Shown: positions 19,713 to 28,154 of the stretch, in pieces | Layout: every line of letters starts with the position of its first letter | Position numbering within the stretch: the first letter of the stretch is position 1 | DNA from: an uncultured Veillonellaceae bacterium | GTDB taxonomy: Bacteria > Bacillota > Negativicutes > Selenomonadales > Selenomonadaceae | NCBI GenBank assembly: GCA_900314825.1 | Contig: OMWS01000015.1 | Span: forward strand, 1 to 48,674 | Length of the DNA: 48,674 nt | Direction of reading: 5' to 3' | The notes under the pieces: model-generated | Told to the model about the DNA's origin: nothing | Seen by the model: the letters and a program-made list of their open reading frames with translations, nothing else | Database searches by the model: none | Translations under genes and position numbers: made by a program

Positions 19713-19927
19713 CTACGTATGTTTTTTCCGGGAACGACAGACGCATGCATCATTGTCCCCATGCTCATCATCGAACCAGAGAATATGATAAACCCGCCCG
19801 ACGATGTAGCCATACAGGTGATGTTTTCCCGTCATGCGAAGCGACACGAGAGATTCCGCCTCGATATACCTTTGCCCGCCGGCGCTACCTTCTGCCGGAC
19901 CTGCTTTCTCTTCTTAGAGGCCGCCAT
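19713..19927 (-). pseudogene. Small gene downstream of the Panacea gene, broken by a one-base frameshift
   Basis: An ATG at 19927 overlaps the end of the DUF4065 gene and opens MAASKKRKQVRQKVAPAGKG (20 residues), then the frame runs out. In the frame one base over, from 19868, a well-formed ending continues to TAG at 19713: YIEAESLVSLRMTGKHHLYG, then YIVGRVYHILWFDDEHG and a cysteine-containing tail ending RKKHT. Restoring one base near 19868 gives a single protein of about 71 residues. The family was not identified with certainty; the C-terminal HxxWFDxEH pattern resembles short proteins I have seen without a known function. Its place right behind an antitoxin-like gene suggests the partner of a toxin-antitoxin pair; this is inference. 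Confidence 0.55.
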
Positions 19928-20345
19928 AATACATTGCCATGCTTTCTTTCGTGATGACGTTCCGGCTGCCGACGCCCGCAGGAAGCCCTTTCCGCGCTTC
20001 GCGCCACGGCTGCTCCATGTGCGTCAGCTGGCTCAGCCATTGAGCATTGTGCTCTCCATAGTGCGCAAGCACATGGCGGATCGTGTCTTTCTGGTTTTCC
20101 GTCAAATCCCCTGTCCCGCCGAACTCATCTTCTGCCGTCACGGAGTAGCGGCCTTTCGTCCGAGCATAGAGCTCGGGGCAGACCGGGCCGTTCGCCCACG
20201 CCTGGAAATCTTCTTCGAACAGCGGTGCGTCATCCCACACCAGTGACCACGCCTGTGCGTAGTAGCAGAGCTTCTGCAGTTTCATCGTCGACATCCGTCC
20301 CGTCTGCGCGAGGATGTACTGCGCCGTATCAAATACATTCGCCAT
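19914..20345 (-). CDS. Panacea-domain (DUF4065, SocA-like) antitoxin-type protein
   Basis: A 143-residue protein matching the DUF4065/Panacea domain: VFDTAQYIL, MSTMKLQKLCYYAQAWSL, FEEDFQAWANGPVCPELY and the C-terminal end ITKESMAMYYGGL. The domain is the antitoxin part of many PanAT toxin-antitoxin pairs and also occurs in SocA, an adaptor for ClpXP. The start is ATG 20345, with GGGAG seven bases upstream; the longer in-frame start at 20459 would run through the leader hairpins. The gene has its own promoter and a terminator-like hairpin in its leader. A small frameshifted gene overlaps its 3' end, so the antitoxin may now be an orphan. Confidence 0.85.
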   Translation of the reverse strand: MANVFDTAQYILAQTGRMSTMKLQKLCYYAQAWSLVWDDAPLFEEDFQAWANGPVCPELYARTKGRYSVTAEDEFGGTGDLTENQKDTIRHVLAHYGEHNAQWLSQLTHMEQPWREARKGLPAGVGSRNVITKESMAMYYGGL

Positions 20346-20367
20346 ATTGCTCCCGCCTTTCTTTCGT

Positions 20368-20408
20368 ATAAAACAATCCCCCCGCATGGGCGATACACGC
20401 AGGGGGAT
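20368..20408 (-). terminator. Strong hairpin with U-tract in the leader of the Panacea gene
   Basis: On the minus strand a 13-bp stem (ATCCCCCTGCGTG with CATGCGGGGGGAT, wobbles allowed) closes a seven-base loop and is followed by TTGTTTTAT. It is located between the predicted promoter (20472-20500) and the DUF4065 start, 23 bases before the start codon. A second stem, GCGGGC/GCCCGC at 20431-20454, precedes it. It may end a short leader RNA (attenuator) or stop readthrough from the upstream operon. Confidence 0.6.
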
Positions 20409-20471
20409 GTCAGAGGTTGTGAAGTCTCGAGCGGGCCGCCGCCTTGTCGCCCGCAACAAATACTTTCTTGT

Positions 20472-20500
20472 AGCATACCACAGCGGCGAATGATTTTCAA
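20472..20500 (-). promoter_or_regulatory. Predicted promoter of the Panacea gene
   Basis: On the minus strand, TTGAAA (20495-20500), a 17-base spacer ending TGG, and TATGCT (20472-20477). This is one of the best promoter matches in the window. The predicted start near 20465 leaves a 120-nt leader. Confidence 0.65.
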
Positions 20501-20534
20501 GGGGGCGGCAAAAATCTTTCCGATCTTTCCGATT

Positions 20535-21995
20535 TCACCATGTTTCCATCGTGCCGCTGACGACCGCGCGGCCGTCGTGCAGGAGGACGATGACGCGCAG
20601 CGTGCCGGAGAGTGCGGGCGCGGGGGCGGTCAGGACGTAGCGGCAGGGATCGCGGCGGATGTCGTGGAAAATTTCCTGGCGCATGATGTCGTCGTCGCGG
20701 CTCTTCTGCATGCGGCTGTAAAGCGTGCGGCCGTCCCCTGCCTCGAGCACGGCATAGACGGCGCGGACGTCGCGCGCACGGAACGGCACCGTGCCGCTCC
20801 GATCCATGCGGCCGCTGCCCTCGGGCGCACGGTCGAGGTTCCAACGCGGCAGGTCGATGGGCTCGGCAGTTGCGAGCACGTCGCCCTCGGGGAGCACCGC
20901 GCCCCAGCCGACGGTGACATCGTACTCCGCCTGCCGCTCGGGATGCTGCGCCTGCCACGCGGCAAGCTGCTGCCGCTGCCACGCGAGGTGCGCTGCCGCC
21001 GTCTCCGCCGTGACGTAGCGGCCAAATGATGCGTCGCCCTGCCCCGCGAGCCGCGTGAGCACGCGGGCGCCGAGGCGGTCTTTCGGATGCGCCGTGTCCC
21101 AGTAGTCCGCATCATCGTCTGTGCCGGGCGCGAGCACGAAGTCCACGAACGGCACGATGGCCGACGCGCGCGCGAGCCACGCCGCGTAGTCCGCGAGGTC
21201 GCTCTGATTGCCCTGCGCTTGCAACGGATGGACGGGCGGGACAAAGACGACGAGCTCGATGCCATGTGCCGCGCAGAGGTCGCGGATCGCGGCGAGCTCC
21301 TCGTATGGGACGTCGCGCTCGGTCGCGGCGTTTTCGCGTTGCGCCATCACCATGCCGTGGAGATTTTTGTAGAAATCGTCCTCCTGCCCGAAGATGAGCG
21401 CGAGCTCGTCCGCGTGGAACTTGCCGTCCGGCGCGTAGACGGGATGCGCCGACTGCCGGCGATGATTCTCGCGCAGCGTCAGGAGGCTGTCGCGCACGGC
21501 GTCCTGTGACCAGATCGTCTTCGCGACGTTCGCCGGCGTGATATGGCTGCTCGCGGCCTGCGCTTCGTCAAAGGCCGGCGTCAGGCGCAGATCGTCGCGG
21601 AAGCTCTCGTAGTCGATGGCGAGCAGCACGCGGCGGAGCTCGGGGTGCGTGGCGATGGCGTGCGCGAGCATCTGGCGCGACTCGCCGAGCCGCCCGTCGC
21701 GCATGGCAGCGTCGTAGACATCCTGCTCGCCCGTAAGCTCCCGCCAGGCAGCAGGGTCGATGGCGAAGTCCGCTTTCGAGTTGCCGAGGATGAGCGTCTC
21801 GATGCGGCGGCCGTTCATCTGGATGGGCTTCGTCATGCGCTCCGTGTCCTCGCTCTTGTATGGTGTCGCCGTGAAGCCCACGATCCGCGTGCCGCCGTAG
21901 ATGTCATAGGGATCGACGGCGAGATTGAGGGCGGCGGCGGCGAGCAAAAGGACGGTCGCCGTCGCGGCGAAACGGAGGAAAAACTGTTTCCACAT
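20535..21995 (-). CDS. SGNH/DHHW-type (AlgX/AlgJ-like) acyltransferase partner protein
   Basis: This 486-residue protein has an N-terminal signal anchor (about 5-26) and an extracytoplasmic SGNH-hydrolase-like domain. Block I is LILGNSKADFAI at residues 69-80, where Ser73 would be the nucleophile. The later DTAHPKDRLG supplies the Asp-x-x-His pair. Such proteins receive an acyl group passed across the membrane by an MBOAT protein and place it on a polysaccharide. The gene starts nine bases after the MBOAT gene's stop, which is the usual pairing. It probably acetylates the surface glycan made by this locus; acyl type and site are not known. Confidence 0.7.
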   Translation of the reverse strand: MWKQFFLRFAATATVLLLAAAALNLAVDPYDIYGGTRIVGFTATPYKSEDTERMTKPIQMNGRRIETLILGNSKADFAIDPAAWRELTGEQDVYDAAMRDGRLGESRQMLAHAIATHPELRRVLLAIDYESFRDDLRLTPAFDEAQAASSHITPANVAKTIWSQDAVRDSLLTLRENHRRQSAHPVYAPDGKFHADELALIFGQEDDFYKNLHGMVMAQRENAATERDVPYEELAAIRDLCAAHGIELVVFVPPVHPLQAQGNQSDLADYAAWLARASAIVPFVDFVLAPGTDDDADYWDTAHPKDRLGARVLTRLAGQGDASFGRYVTAETAAAHLAWQRQQLAAWQAQHPERQAEYDVTVGWGAVLPEGDVLATAEPIDLPRWNLDRAPEGSGRMDRSGTVPFRARDVRAVYAVLEAGDGRTLYSRMQKSRDDDIMRQEIFHDIRRDPCRYVLTAPAPALSGTLRVIVLLHDGRAVVSGTMETW

Positions 21996-22004
21996 GGATA
22001 AACC

Positions 22005-23468
22005 TCAAAATTGAAAATACAAGAACTGCGTGACGGCGCCGAACTGCAGGACGCAGGCGGCGAGGAGCAGGCCGAGCGCGAGCGGCGCGAGGCGGAAGGC
22101 GCGCGTGTCAGGCTGCAGCCGCTTCACGAGATCCTGCGACGGCGGCGCGAAGGCGACGAGCAGGATTGCGAGCACGAAGATGGCTTTCGGCAGCAAGGCG
22201 CCTGGGACGTTGCCCGGCGCGAGCACGAGGCCGACGTGGCTGGCGAGCGCCGTGACTTTCGCTGGCCAGAGGACGCCCTGCGCTCCGCCGAGGATCGTGA
22301 GCATCTGGCAGGCATCGTAGACGCTCGGCGCACGGAAGAACACGAGGAATGTGAGCACGAAGAGCAGCAAGAGCACATGCGCGCAAGCTTTTGGCATATG
22401 GCCGCCCTTTGCCCGCCAGACATGGTTCACAGCGAGGCCGACGGCATTCAGCGCCGCGAAGATGACAAACGTCCAGCCCGCGCCATGCCAGATGCCGACG
22501 AGGAAGAGCGTGACGGACGCCGCAAAGATGGAGCGCGCGAGCGTGCGCCGCCCGAGCGCCTGCACGAGCGGATAGTAGACGCAGGCCGTGATGGCGTTCG
22601 TCAGCGAGATGTGCCAGCGCTGCCAGAAGGCGATGAGGCTCGCGGCGCGGTACGGCGCCTTGAAGTTGACGGGGATCGTGAGATTCATCATGCGCGCGAG
22701 GCCGACGGCCATGTCGCTGTAGCCCGAAAAGTCAAAATACAGTTGCAGCATATACGAGATGGCGACGAGCCAGCCCGTGAAGAGCGAGAGCTCGCCGAGA
22801 TGCGCCCAACCATCATTGACGTAGACGGCGAGCGCGTCGGCGATGAGGCATTTCTTCGCGAGGCCGATCGTGAAGAGCACGGCACCGCGCGCCACATTTT
22901 CCCAGCCGAAGCGGCGGAGTTTTTCGTCCGCGAACTGGTGCATCATCTGCCGGTGGTAGAGGATCGGCCCGGCGAGGAGATGCGGGAAGAACGAGACGAA
23001 GAGCGCGTAGCGCACAGGATCGTGATCGCGCGCGACGCCCTTGTAGCTGTCATAAAGATAGAGGAGCTGCGTGATCGTGAAGAACGAGATGCCGAGCGGC
23101 AGCACGATGTCGGGCATCGGGATGCCAGCCCCAAGGCGGTCGAGGTTGCGGGCGACGAACCCCGTATATTTATAGTAGCCGAGCATGCCGAGGTCAAACG
23201 CGAGCCCAAGCCAGAACCATCGCCGACACGCCGGCTCGCGCCCTGCCGCAAACGCTGTCTGGATGCGCCCGGCGAGGAAATAATTCCCCGCCATGCTGAC
23301 GAGCAGCACAGGCAGGAAATGCCAGTCCCAATACGCATAGAAAAACAGGCTCGCGAAGATGACCCAGACATTCGCGAGCCCGCTTTTCTCCGTGCGCCCG
23401 AGCAGGAAATACCCCGCGAGCGTCACGGGCAGGAAGAGGAAGAGGAATTCATAGGAGTTGAAAAGCAC
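22005..23468 (-). CDS. MBOAT family O-acyltransferase (AlgI/DltB-like)
   Basis: This 487-residue polytopic inner-membrane protein starts VLFNSYEFLFLFLP, the typical N-terminus of this family. It keeps the core MBOAT features: YMLQLYFDFSGYSDMAVGLA, FWQRWHISL and the catalytic histidine in GIWHGAGW. It moves acyl groups from a cytoplasmic donor towards an extracytoplasmic partner for polysaccharide O-acylation. GTG 23468 is chosen as start because AAGGAG lies six bases upstream and homology begins there; a TTG at 23486 would lie ahead of that site. It is paired with the SGNH protein at 20535-21995 and resembles the plus-strand MBOAT at 40722-42161. Confidence 0.9.
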   Translation of the reverse strand: MLFNSYEFLFLFLPVTLAGYFLLGRTEKSGLANVWVIFASLFFYAYWDWHFLPVLLVSMAGNYFLAGRIQTAFAAGREPACRRWFWLGLAFDLGMLGYYKYTGFVARNLDRLGAGIPMPDIVLPLGISFFTITQLLYLYDSYKGVARDHDPVRYALFVSFFPHLLAGPILYHRQMMHQFADEKLRRFGWENVARGAVLFTIGLAKKCLIADALAVYVNDGWAHLGELSLFTGWLVAISYMLQLYFDFSGYSDMAVGLARMMNLTIPVNFKAPYRAASLIAFWQRWHISLTNAITACVYYPLVQALGRRTLARSIFAASVTLFLVGIWHGAGWTFVIFAALNAVGLAVNHVWRAKGGHMPKACAHVLLLLFVLTFLVFFRAPSVYDACQMLTILGGAQGVLWPAKVTALASHVGLVLAPGNVPGALLPKAIFVLAILLVAFAPPSQDLVKRLQPDTRAFRLAPLALGLLLAACVLQFGAVTQFLYFQF

Positions 23469-23510
23469 GGAGTGCTCCTTTCTCAAGACAGCATTTCGCC
23501 CAGATCAAAA

Positions 23511-23708
23511 TCATGCGCTGATCCTTCTCTGATTCGTCGACACCAGAAGATTTCTCTTGAACTCGAAATCTCTCCGGCTCTGCCGCTCCAGATTTGACAG
23601 GATGAGTCCTGCGAACAGCGACAAGAGCGCCGCTAGCATGACACCCCCGCAGACAATCAATGTCGGGAATCTTGCCACCAAACCAGTGCGAAGATATCCT
23701 AAGAGCAT
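23511..23708 (-). pseudogene. Remnant of a GT2 glycosyltransferase (C-terminal 65 codons)
   Basis: The 65-codon ORF encodes GYLRTGLVARFPTLIVCGGV, a hydrophobic stretch, then a charged tail (LSNLERQSRRDFEF). This is the pattern of the C-terminal membrane-hairpin end of family 2 polyisoprenyl-linked glycosyltransferases, but without the whole catalytic domain. It begins just after the stop codon of the GlfT2-like gene at 23727. I read it as the leftover 3' end of a gene lost by deletion when its neighbour was inserted or duplicated. A small membrane protein is the alternative. Confidence 0.55.
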
Positions 23709-23726
23709 AGGGAATGTGGATGCGTT

Positions 23727-25547
23727 TTACCCTTCTTCATCAAGTTCCAGATATTTTCTCCAGAAAGCATCCGATGTCATATAGGGGAATGCATCGCGGT
23801 AGGATTTTTGCAAACGCTTCCATCCGAACGCGATCCGCAAAGCATCTTTCCCCCATCGCAGAAGCGCCCGGAAACATTTCGTCCGGTCAAGCTCGAAGAG
23901 CGCGCCCTCTTCGAAATTCGGGTCACAGGCGAGGACTTTCCGATAGCGGTAGAAGTGCTTCGAATTTGCTTCATAGCCATACGCAGCATAGTTCTGCGGA
24001 CGGAAGCAGCAATCCGGGAGGAGATGGCCGTTGAACGTCAGGAAACGGAAGATTTTTGCCGGCATCGACTCTCCGACATCCTGCAATGCTGCCTGGAAAT
24101 CTTGATAACGGATGACCATGGACGTATATTCGCTGAGCGGTTTGGATTTCGTCTGCTTCGCCGCATGTTCTTTGAGGTCCTTGCCTGTATCGCAATGGAT
24201 GAACGCGTCCGGCCCTTCCAAGACCATCTCCACGCCGTCCATCAATAGCCCAGCCGACGCATAGTCATAGCGGAGCACTTCCCGCGCGAAATGACGCAGG
24301 AAATATTTCAGGAATCCCATGCGGCCGACGGAATCATGCAACAGGATGGAGACCATCTGATTGCGGAACATGAAATAATGTTCCATGAGCACGGAATATT
24401 TGCGGTCGAACGGCGCATGCCAGACCGCGATGCCGTTCAACGCGAGGACGCGGTCGATGTTACGCGTCGAATATTCGATATCATCGAAGCGGACGAAGAA
24501 CGGGAGCGGCAGATTGTCCAGGCGTGCGATGCTTTTCGGGATGCAGCAATACCACCAGCTCGCATATTCCTTCGGAGCGCTCTCGTATTTCTCGTTGAAG
24601 ACGACATTCCGGTAAAGCGAAAGGTTTGTTTCCGTTTTCAGTCCGAGAATGTCTTTCCCCAGCATGCATTCCCTGCTCGCATGCTGGCGGTTCGGCTGGT
24701 CGAGGCGGAGCATCGCGCCCGCGAGGAAACGGTTCTGATATTCTTTCTTCAGTAGCGTCAGCAGGTTGTACGTACGCTCGAAAGCTTCGACCTGCACCGT
24801 GACATCATCATCCATGAACAGGATGTGTGTCGCACGCCCCTCGTAGAGCGACTCCATCATCCCGCGCGTGAAGCCGCCGGAGCCGCCAACGTTCTTGTTC
24901 GGATACAGCCGGATGCGGTCATCGCCCTGCGTGACGGAGGCAGGGAGCGTCCTGCCATTGTCAACGATCTTGACATGGAAATGCGCCGCGCCGTTATAGC
25001 GGGGATTCTGAAAGAATTCCTGCTCGATCAGACGAACGTTCCGCTCTACGAAGCGTTCTCTGCGGAACGTGCACATGACGAGATCGATTTCGACGGGATG
25101 CAGGCGCGCTGCATCGATCTCCGTCGTATAGCTTCCTCCGTAAAATTCTGCTCCTTCCGTAAGAGCGCATAGCGTGAAACAGATATTTTCCCCCGCAAGT
25201 TCCGACAGCTGGAGTTCCACCTCCGTTTTTTCATCACACGTCACGGTTTCAGAAAGGAGGCAGTGTTTCTGGATGCGTCCGCGATACCATTCTGCAGCAT
25301 AAATTTCAATGGAAAATGTCCCTGCCAAGCAGAGGCTGAGGCCAAGGTTATCGAGCCCTGTATACGCCTGCCACTTGTTTAAGGAAAAAGAATTGAAGTA
25401 CGTCGAAAATGTGCATACGGCGTGTTTCCCGAAGCGCAGCACTTGGCCGTCCTGCAGGACATCGCCAAATTTCCGATAATACATGGATTTCTCCGCGCAA
25501 ACACTGGGAACAGGCAGCAGCAGGTTCTGCAAGTGGTAGTTGATCAT
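23727..25547 (-). CDS. GlfT2-like glycosyltransferase family 2 protein (galactofuranosyltransferase-type), copy A
   Basis: This 606-residue protein has the GlfT2 layout: an N-terminal beta-rich domain (1-150), then a GT-A domain starting VEIDLVMCTFRRE. NKNVGGSGGFTRG is near 218-229, the metal-binding DDD at 246-248 (ILFMDDDV), WWYCCIP near 331, the acidic DDIEY at 355-359, and a Trp-His pair near 376. GlfT2 polymerises galactofuranose from UDP-Galf; the sugar here is inferred only. ATG 25547 has AAGGA seven bases upstream and matches the start of its paralogue; a longer start at 25586 is less likely. It is clearly a tandem duplicate of the gene at 25579-27393. Confidence 0.85.
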   Translation of the reverse strand: MINYHLQNLLLPVPSVCAEKSMYYRKFGDVLQDGQVLRFGKHAVCTFSTYFNSFSLNKWQAYTGLDNLGLSLCLAGTFSIEIYAAEWYRGRIQKHCLLSETVTCDEKTEVELQLSELAGENICFTLCALTEGAEFYGGSYTTEIDAARLHPVEIDLVMCTFRRERFVERNVRLIEQEFFQNPRYNGAAHFHVKIVDNGRTLPASVTQGDDRIRLYPNKNVGGSGGFTRGMMESLYEGRATHILFMDDDVTVQVEAFERTYNLLTLLKKEYQNRFLAGAMLRLDQPNRQHASRECMLGKDILGLKTETNLSLYRNVVFNEKYESAPKEYASWWYCCIPKSIARLDNLPLPFFVRFDDIEYSTRNIDRVLALNGIAVWHAPFDRKYSVLMEHYFMFRNQMVSILLHDSVGRMGFLKYFLRHFAREVLRYDYASAGLLMDGVEMVLEGPDAFIHCDTGKDLKEHAAKQTKSKPLSEYTSMVIRYQDFQAALQDVGESMPAKIFRFLTFNGHLLPDCCFRPQNYAAYGYEANSKHFYRYRKVLACDPNFEEGALFELDRTKCFRALLRWGKDALRIAFGWKRLQKSYRDAFPYMTSDAFWRKYLELDEEG

Positions 25548-25578
25548 GGATGTTTCCTTCTTTTGTGCCATGCCTTCC

Positions 25579-27393
25579 TCACTCATCGAGCTTCAGGTAC
25601 TTCCTCCAAAATTCATTCGATGTCATATCGGGGAGAGCATCGTGATACTGCTTTTCGAGGCGCTTCCAGCCGAGCGCGATCCGCAGAAAGTCCTTGCCCC
25701 AGCGCCACAGAGCCTTGAAACATTTCCCACGATCGATGTCGAGAAGGACGCCTTCTTCGAAGTTTGGGTCGCAGGCAAGGACACGGCGATAGCGGAAGAA
25801 TTGCTTTGAATTTGCATTTCCGCCATATTCCGCATAGTTCTGTGGACGGAAGCAGCCGTCCGGCAGGAAATGGCCGTTGAGGGTGAGGAAGCGCAGCCAT
25901 TTCGTCAGCTTCCGCTCGCCCACATTGCCCAGCGACGCCCGAAACGCGCCATGGTTGATGGTTTCCCCCGTGAACTCGCTCAAGGGCCGCGTCTTGATCT
26001 GCTTGGCGCCGTGTTCCTTGAGATCGCGCACGGTATCCGTATGCATGAAAAAGTCCGGCCCCTGCAAGACGTTTTCGACGCCATCCAGCAGGAGTTCTGC
26101 AGCGGGGTAATCATAGCGGAAGATTTGCCGTGCGAAGCGGCGCGTGAAAAATTTCAAAAACGCCTTCCGCCCCACCAGCCGCTGCAGCAAGATCACGACC
26201 ATCTGATTGCGGAAGACATAGTAAACTTCCATGAGCGCGGAGTATTTCCGGTCGAACGCCGCATGCCAGACAGAGATGCCATTCAGCGTGATGAGGCGGT
26301 CGATGTTGCGCAGAGAGTATTCGATATCATCATAACGAACGAAGAACGGATACGGCAAGTTGTCGAGGCGCGCTATCGTGCACGGCATGCAGCAGAACCA
26401 CCAGCCGCTGTACTCCCGATGTGCATGTTCGAATTTTTCATTATAGACGACGTTCTTGTAATCGTCGAGATCCGTGCCGCCCTTGACTGCAAACGTATCG
26501 TGCCCTTGGACAAATTCGCCTGCGGCATGCTGAAAATTCGGCTGGTCAAGGCGCAGCATGCCGCCCGCCAGGAAGCGATCTTGATATTCTTCTTTGAGCA
26601 GGGAGAGCAGATTGTATGTACGCTCCAAGGCCTCGACCTGGACGACGACATCGTCATCCATGAAGAGGATATGCGTTGCGCGCCCCTCATAGAGGGATTC
26701 CATCATGCCGCGCGCATACCCGCCGGAGCCGCCGACATTCATGTTCGGATACAGCCGGATGCGGTCGTCCCCCAATGTGGCGGAAGGAGGGAGCGTCTGG
26801 CCATTGTCGACGATCTTGATGCGGTAATGCTCCGTCCCGTTATATGCTGGATTGCCAAAAAACTGTTCCTTCAGCAAACGGATGTTGCGCGTGACATACG
26901 CCTCGCGGTGAAACGTGCACATGACAAGGTCGATTTCGACAGGGCGCAAACGACGCTCGTCAATCTCCGTGACGAAGCCGCCTCCACAAAGGACAGCATC
27001 ATCCGTGAGCGCCCGCAGCGAAAAGGAGATGTTCTCCCAGGAAAGTTCTGTAATGGGAAGAACGATGTCCTCGCCGCCATCACTCGTGACGGCCTCCGCA
27101 TAAATGCAGCTGCGCTGGATGCGGTCCCGATACCATTCCGCAGCATAAATCTTGAGCTCAAACGTCCCGGCCACGCGTACATGAAGGCTGAGCCGGTCGA
27201 TGCCCGTATAGGCTTTCCACTTGTTCAGCGAAAAGGCATTGAAATAGGTATCGAAACTGCAAGATGCGTGCTTTGCAAAGTGCAGGGCGCTCCCCTCCAG
27301 TACGACATCGCCGCATGCGCGGTAGTACATGGCGGTCTCATCGCAAATCGTAGGCACGGGGAGGAGAAGATTCTGTAACCGATATGCAAGCAT
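25579..27393 (-). CDS. GlfT2-like glycosyltransferase family 2 protein, copy B
   Basis: This 604-residue paralogue of the neighbouring gene shows the same order of motifs: VEIDLVMCTFHRE, NMNVGGSGGYARG, ILFMDDDVVVQ, WWFCCMP, RYDDIEYSLRN and VWHAAFDRKY. Identity to copy A looks high across the whole length, including the N-terminal domain (YFNAFSLNKWKAYTG against YFNSFSLNKWQAYTG). Both keep the metal-binding and catalytic acids, so both look active and may add alternating or different linkages. It starts 21 bases after the Wzt gene and is followed 31 bases later by copy A. GGAAGGAA precedes its ATG. Confidence 0.87.
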   Translation of the reverse strand: MLAYRLQNLLLPVPTICDETAMYYRACGDVVLEGSALHFAKHASCSFDTYFNAFSLNKWKAYTGIDRLSLHVRVAGTFELKIYAAEWYRDRIQRSCIYAEAVTSDGGEDIVLPITELSWENISFSLRALTDDAVLCGGGFVTEIDERRLRPVEIDLVMCTFHREAYVTRNIRLLKEQFFGNPAYNGTEHYRIKIVDNGQTLPPSATLGDDRIRLYPNMNVGGSGGYARGMMESLYEGRATHILFMDDDVVVQVEALERTYNLLSLLKEEYQDRFLAGGMLRLDQPNFQHAAGEFVQGHDTFAVKGGTDLDDYKNVVYNEKFEHAHREYSGWWFCCMPCTIARLDNLPYPFFVRYDDIEYSLRNIDRLITLNGISVWHAAFDRKYSALMEVYYVFRNQMVVILLQRLVGRKAFLKFFTRRFARQIFRYDYPAAELLLDGVENVLQGPDFFMHTDTVRDLKEHGAKQIKTRPLSEFTGETINHGAFRASLGNVGERKLTKWLRFLTLNGHFLPDGCFRPQNYAEYGGNANSKQFFRYRRVLACDPNFEEGVLLDIDRGKCFKALWRWGKDFLRIALGWKRLEKQYHDALPDMTSNEFWRKYLKLDE

Positions 27394-27414
27394 TCTGTTT
27401 GATTCCTTCCTATA

Positions 27415-28143
27415 TCATTTCTCGTATTCAGCGCAAATTCGTGGGGTTTCTCCGATGTCTTTCATTTGTCCATGGTCGAGCCAGAGCACCCGCGTGCAGA
27501 GGCGCTTGATCATGTCGATGTCATGTGAGACGAGGATGACCGTCGTCCCTTTCTGGATCATGTCGCGAATGCGTGCTTCGCATTTTTCCTGGAACTGGTA
27601 GTCGCCGACAGAAAGGACTTCGTCGACGATGAGGATGTCCGGGCGGACTTCCGTCGCGATGGCGAAGCCGAGGCGCGCGTACATGCCGCTCGAGAAATTC
27701 TTGACGGGGACATTGACGAAGTCGCGGAGCTCGGCGAAGTCGAGGATGGCGTCGAAGTGCTCCTTGAGGAATTCATAGCTGTGGCCGAGGATCGCGCCAT
27801 TGAGGAAGATGTTTTCCTTCGCCGTGAGGTCGGGGTCGAACCCCGCGCCGACTTCGATGAGCGGCGCAATCGTGCCATGGACGGTGACGCGCCCCAATGT
27901 CGGCCGCAACACGCCCGCGAGGATCTTGAGCATCGTGGACTTGCCGGCGCCATTGAAGCCGACGAGGCCGAAGATGTCGCCCTGCACGATGTCAAACGAG
28001 ACGTCGTTGAGGGCGATAAATTCATTATACAGGAGCTTTCCCTTGAGAAGCCGCACCACATATTCTTTGAGCGTGTCGACTTTTTCTTCCATGAGGTTGA
28101 ACTTCATGGTGACGTGCTCGACACGGATGATCGGATCTGCCAT
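27415..28143 (-). CDS. wzt: O-polysaccharide/teichoic acid ABC transporter, ATP-binding protein (Wzt/TagH-like)
   Basis: The 242-residue ATPase of a polysaccharide exporter. It has Walker A GFNGAGKST, a signature of the form FSSGMYARLGFA, Walker B DILIVDEVLSVGD and the switch histidine in VILVSHD. The family-specific N-terminal extension (YVVRLLKGKLLYNEFIALND) marks polysaccharide export. There is no C-terminal carbohydrate-binding domain, so export need not depend on a glycan cap. The start at 28143 (GAGGGG upstream) follows the permease stop by 11 bases. It moves the undecaprenyl-linked glycan across the inner membrane with the permease at 28155. Confidence 0.93.
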   Translation of the reverse strand: MADPIIRVEHVTMKFNLMEEKVDTLKEYVVRLLKGKLLYNEFIALNDVSFDIVQGDIFGLVGFNGAGKSTMLKILAGVLRPTLGRVTVHGTIAPLIEVGAGFDPDLTAKENIFLNGAILGHSYEFLKEHFDAILDFAELRDFVNVPVKNFSSGMYARLGFAIATEVRPDILIVDEVLSVGDYQFQEKCEARIRDMIQKGTTVILVSHDIDMIKRLCTRVLWLDHGQMKDIGETPRICAEYEK

Positions 28144-28154
28144 GATGTCCCCTC

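Noticed and set aside
19719..20246. Plus-strand ORF (175 codons) opposite the Panacea gene, considered as a possible toxin
   Set aside because: It is antisense to the DUF4065 domain and to the small frameshifted gene; composition is shadow-like and no RBS is at usable distance.
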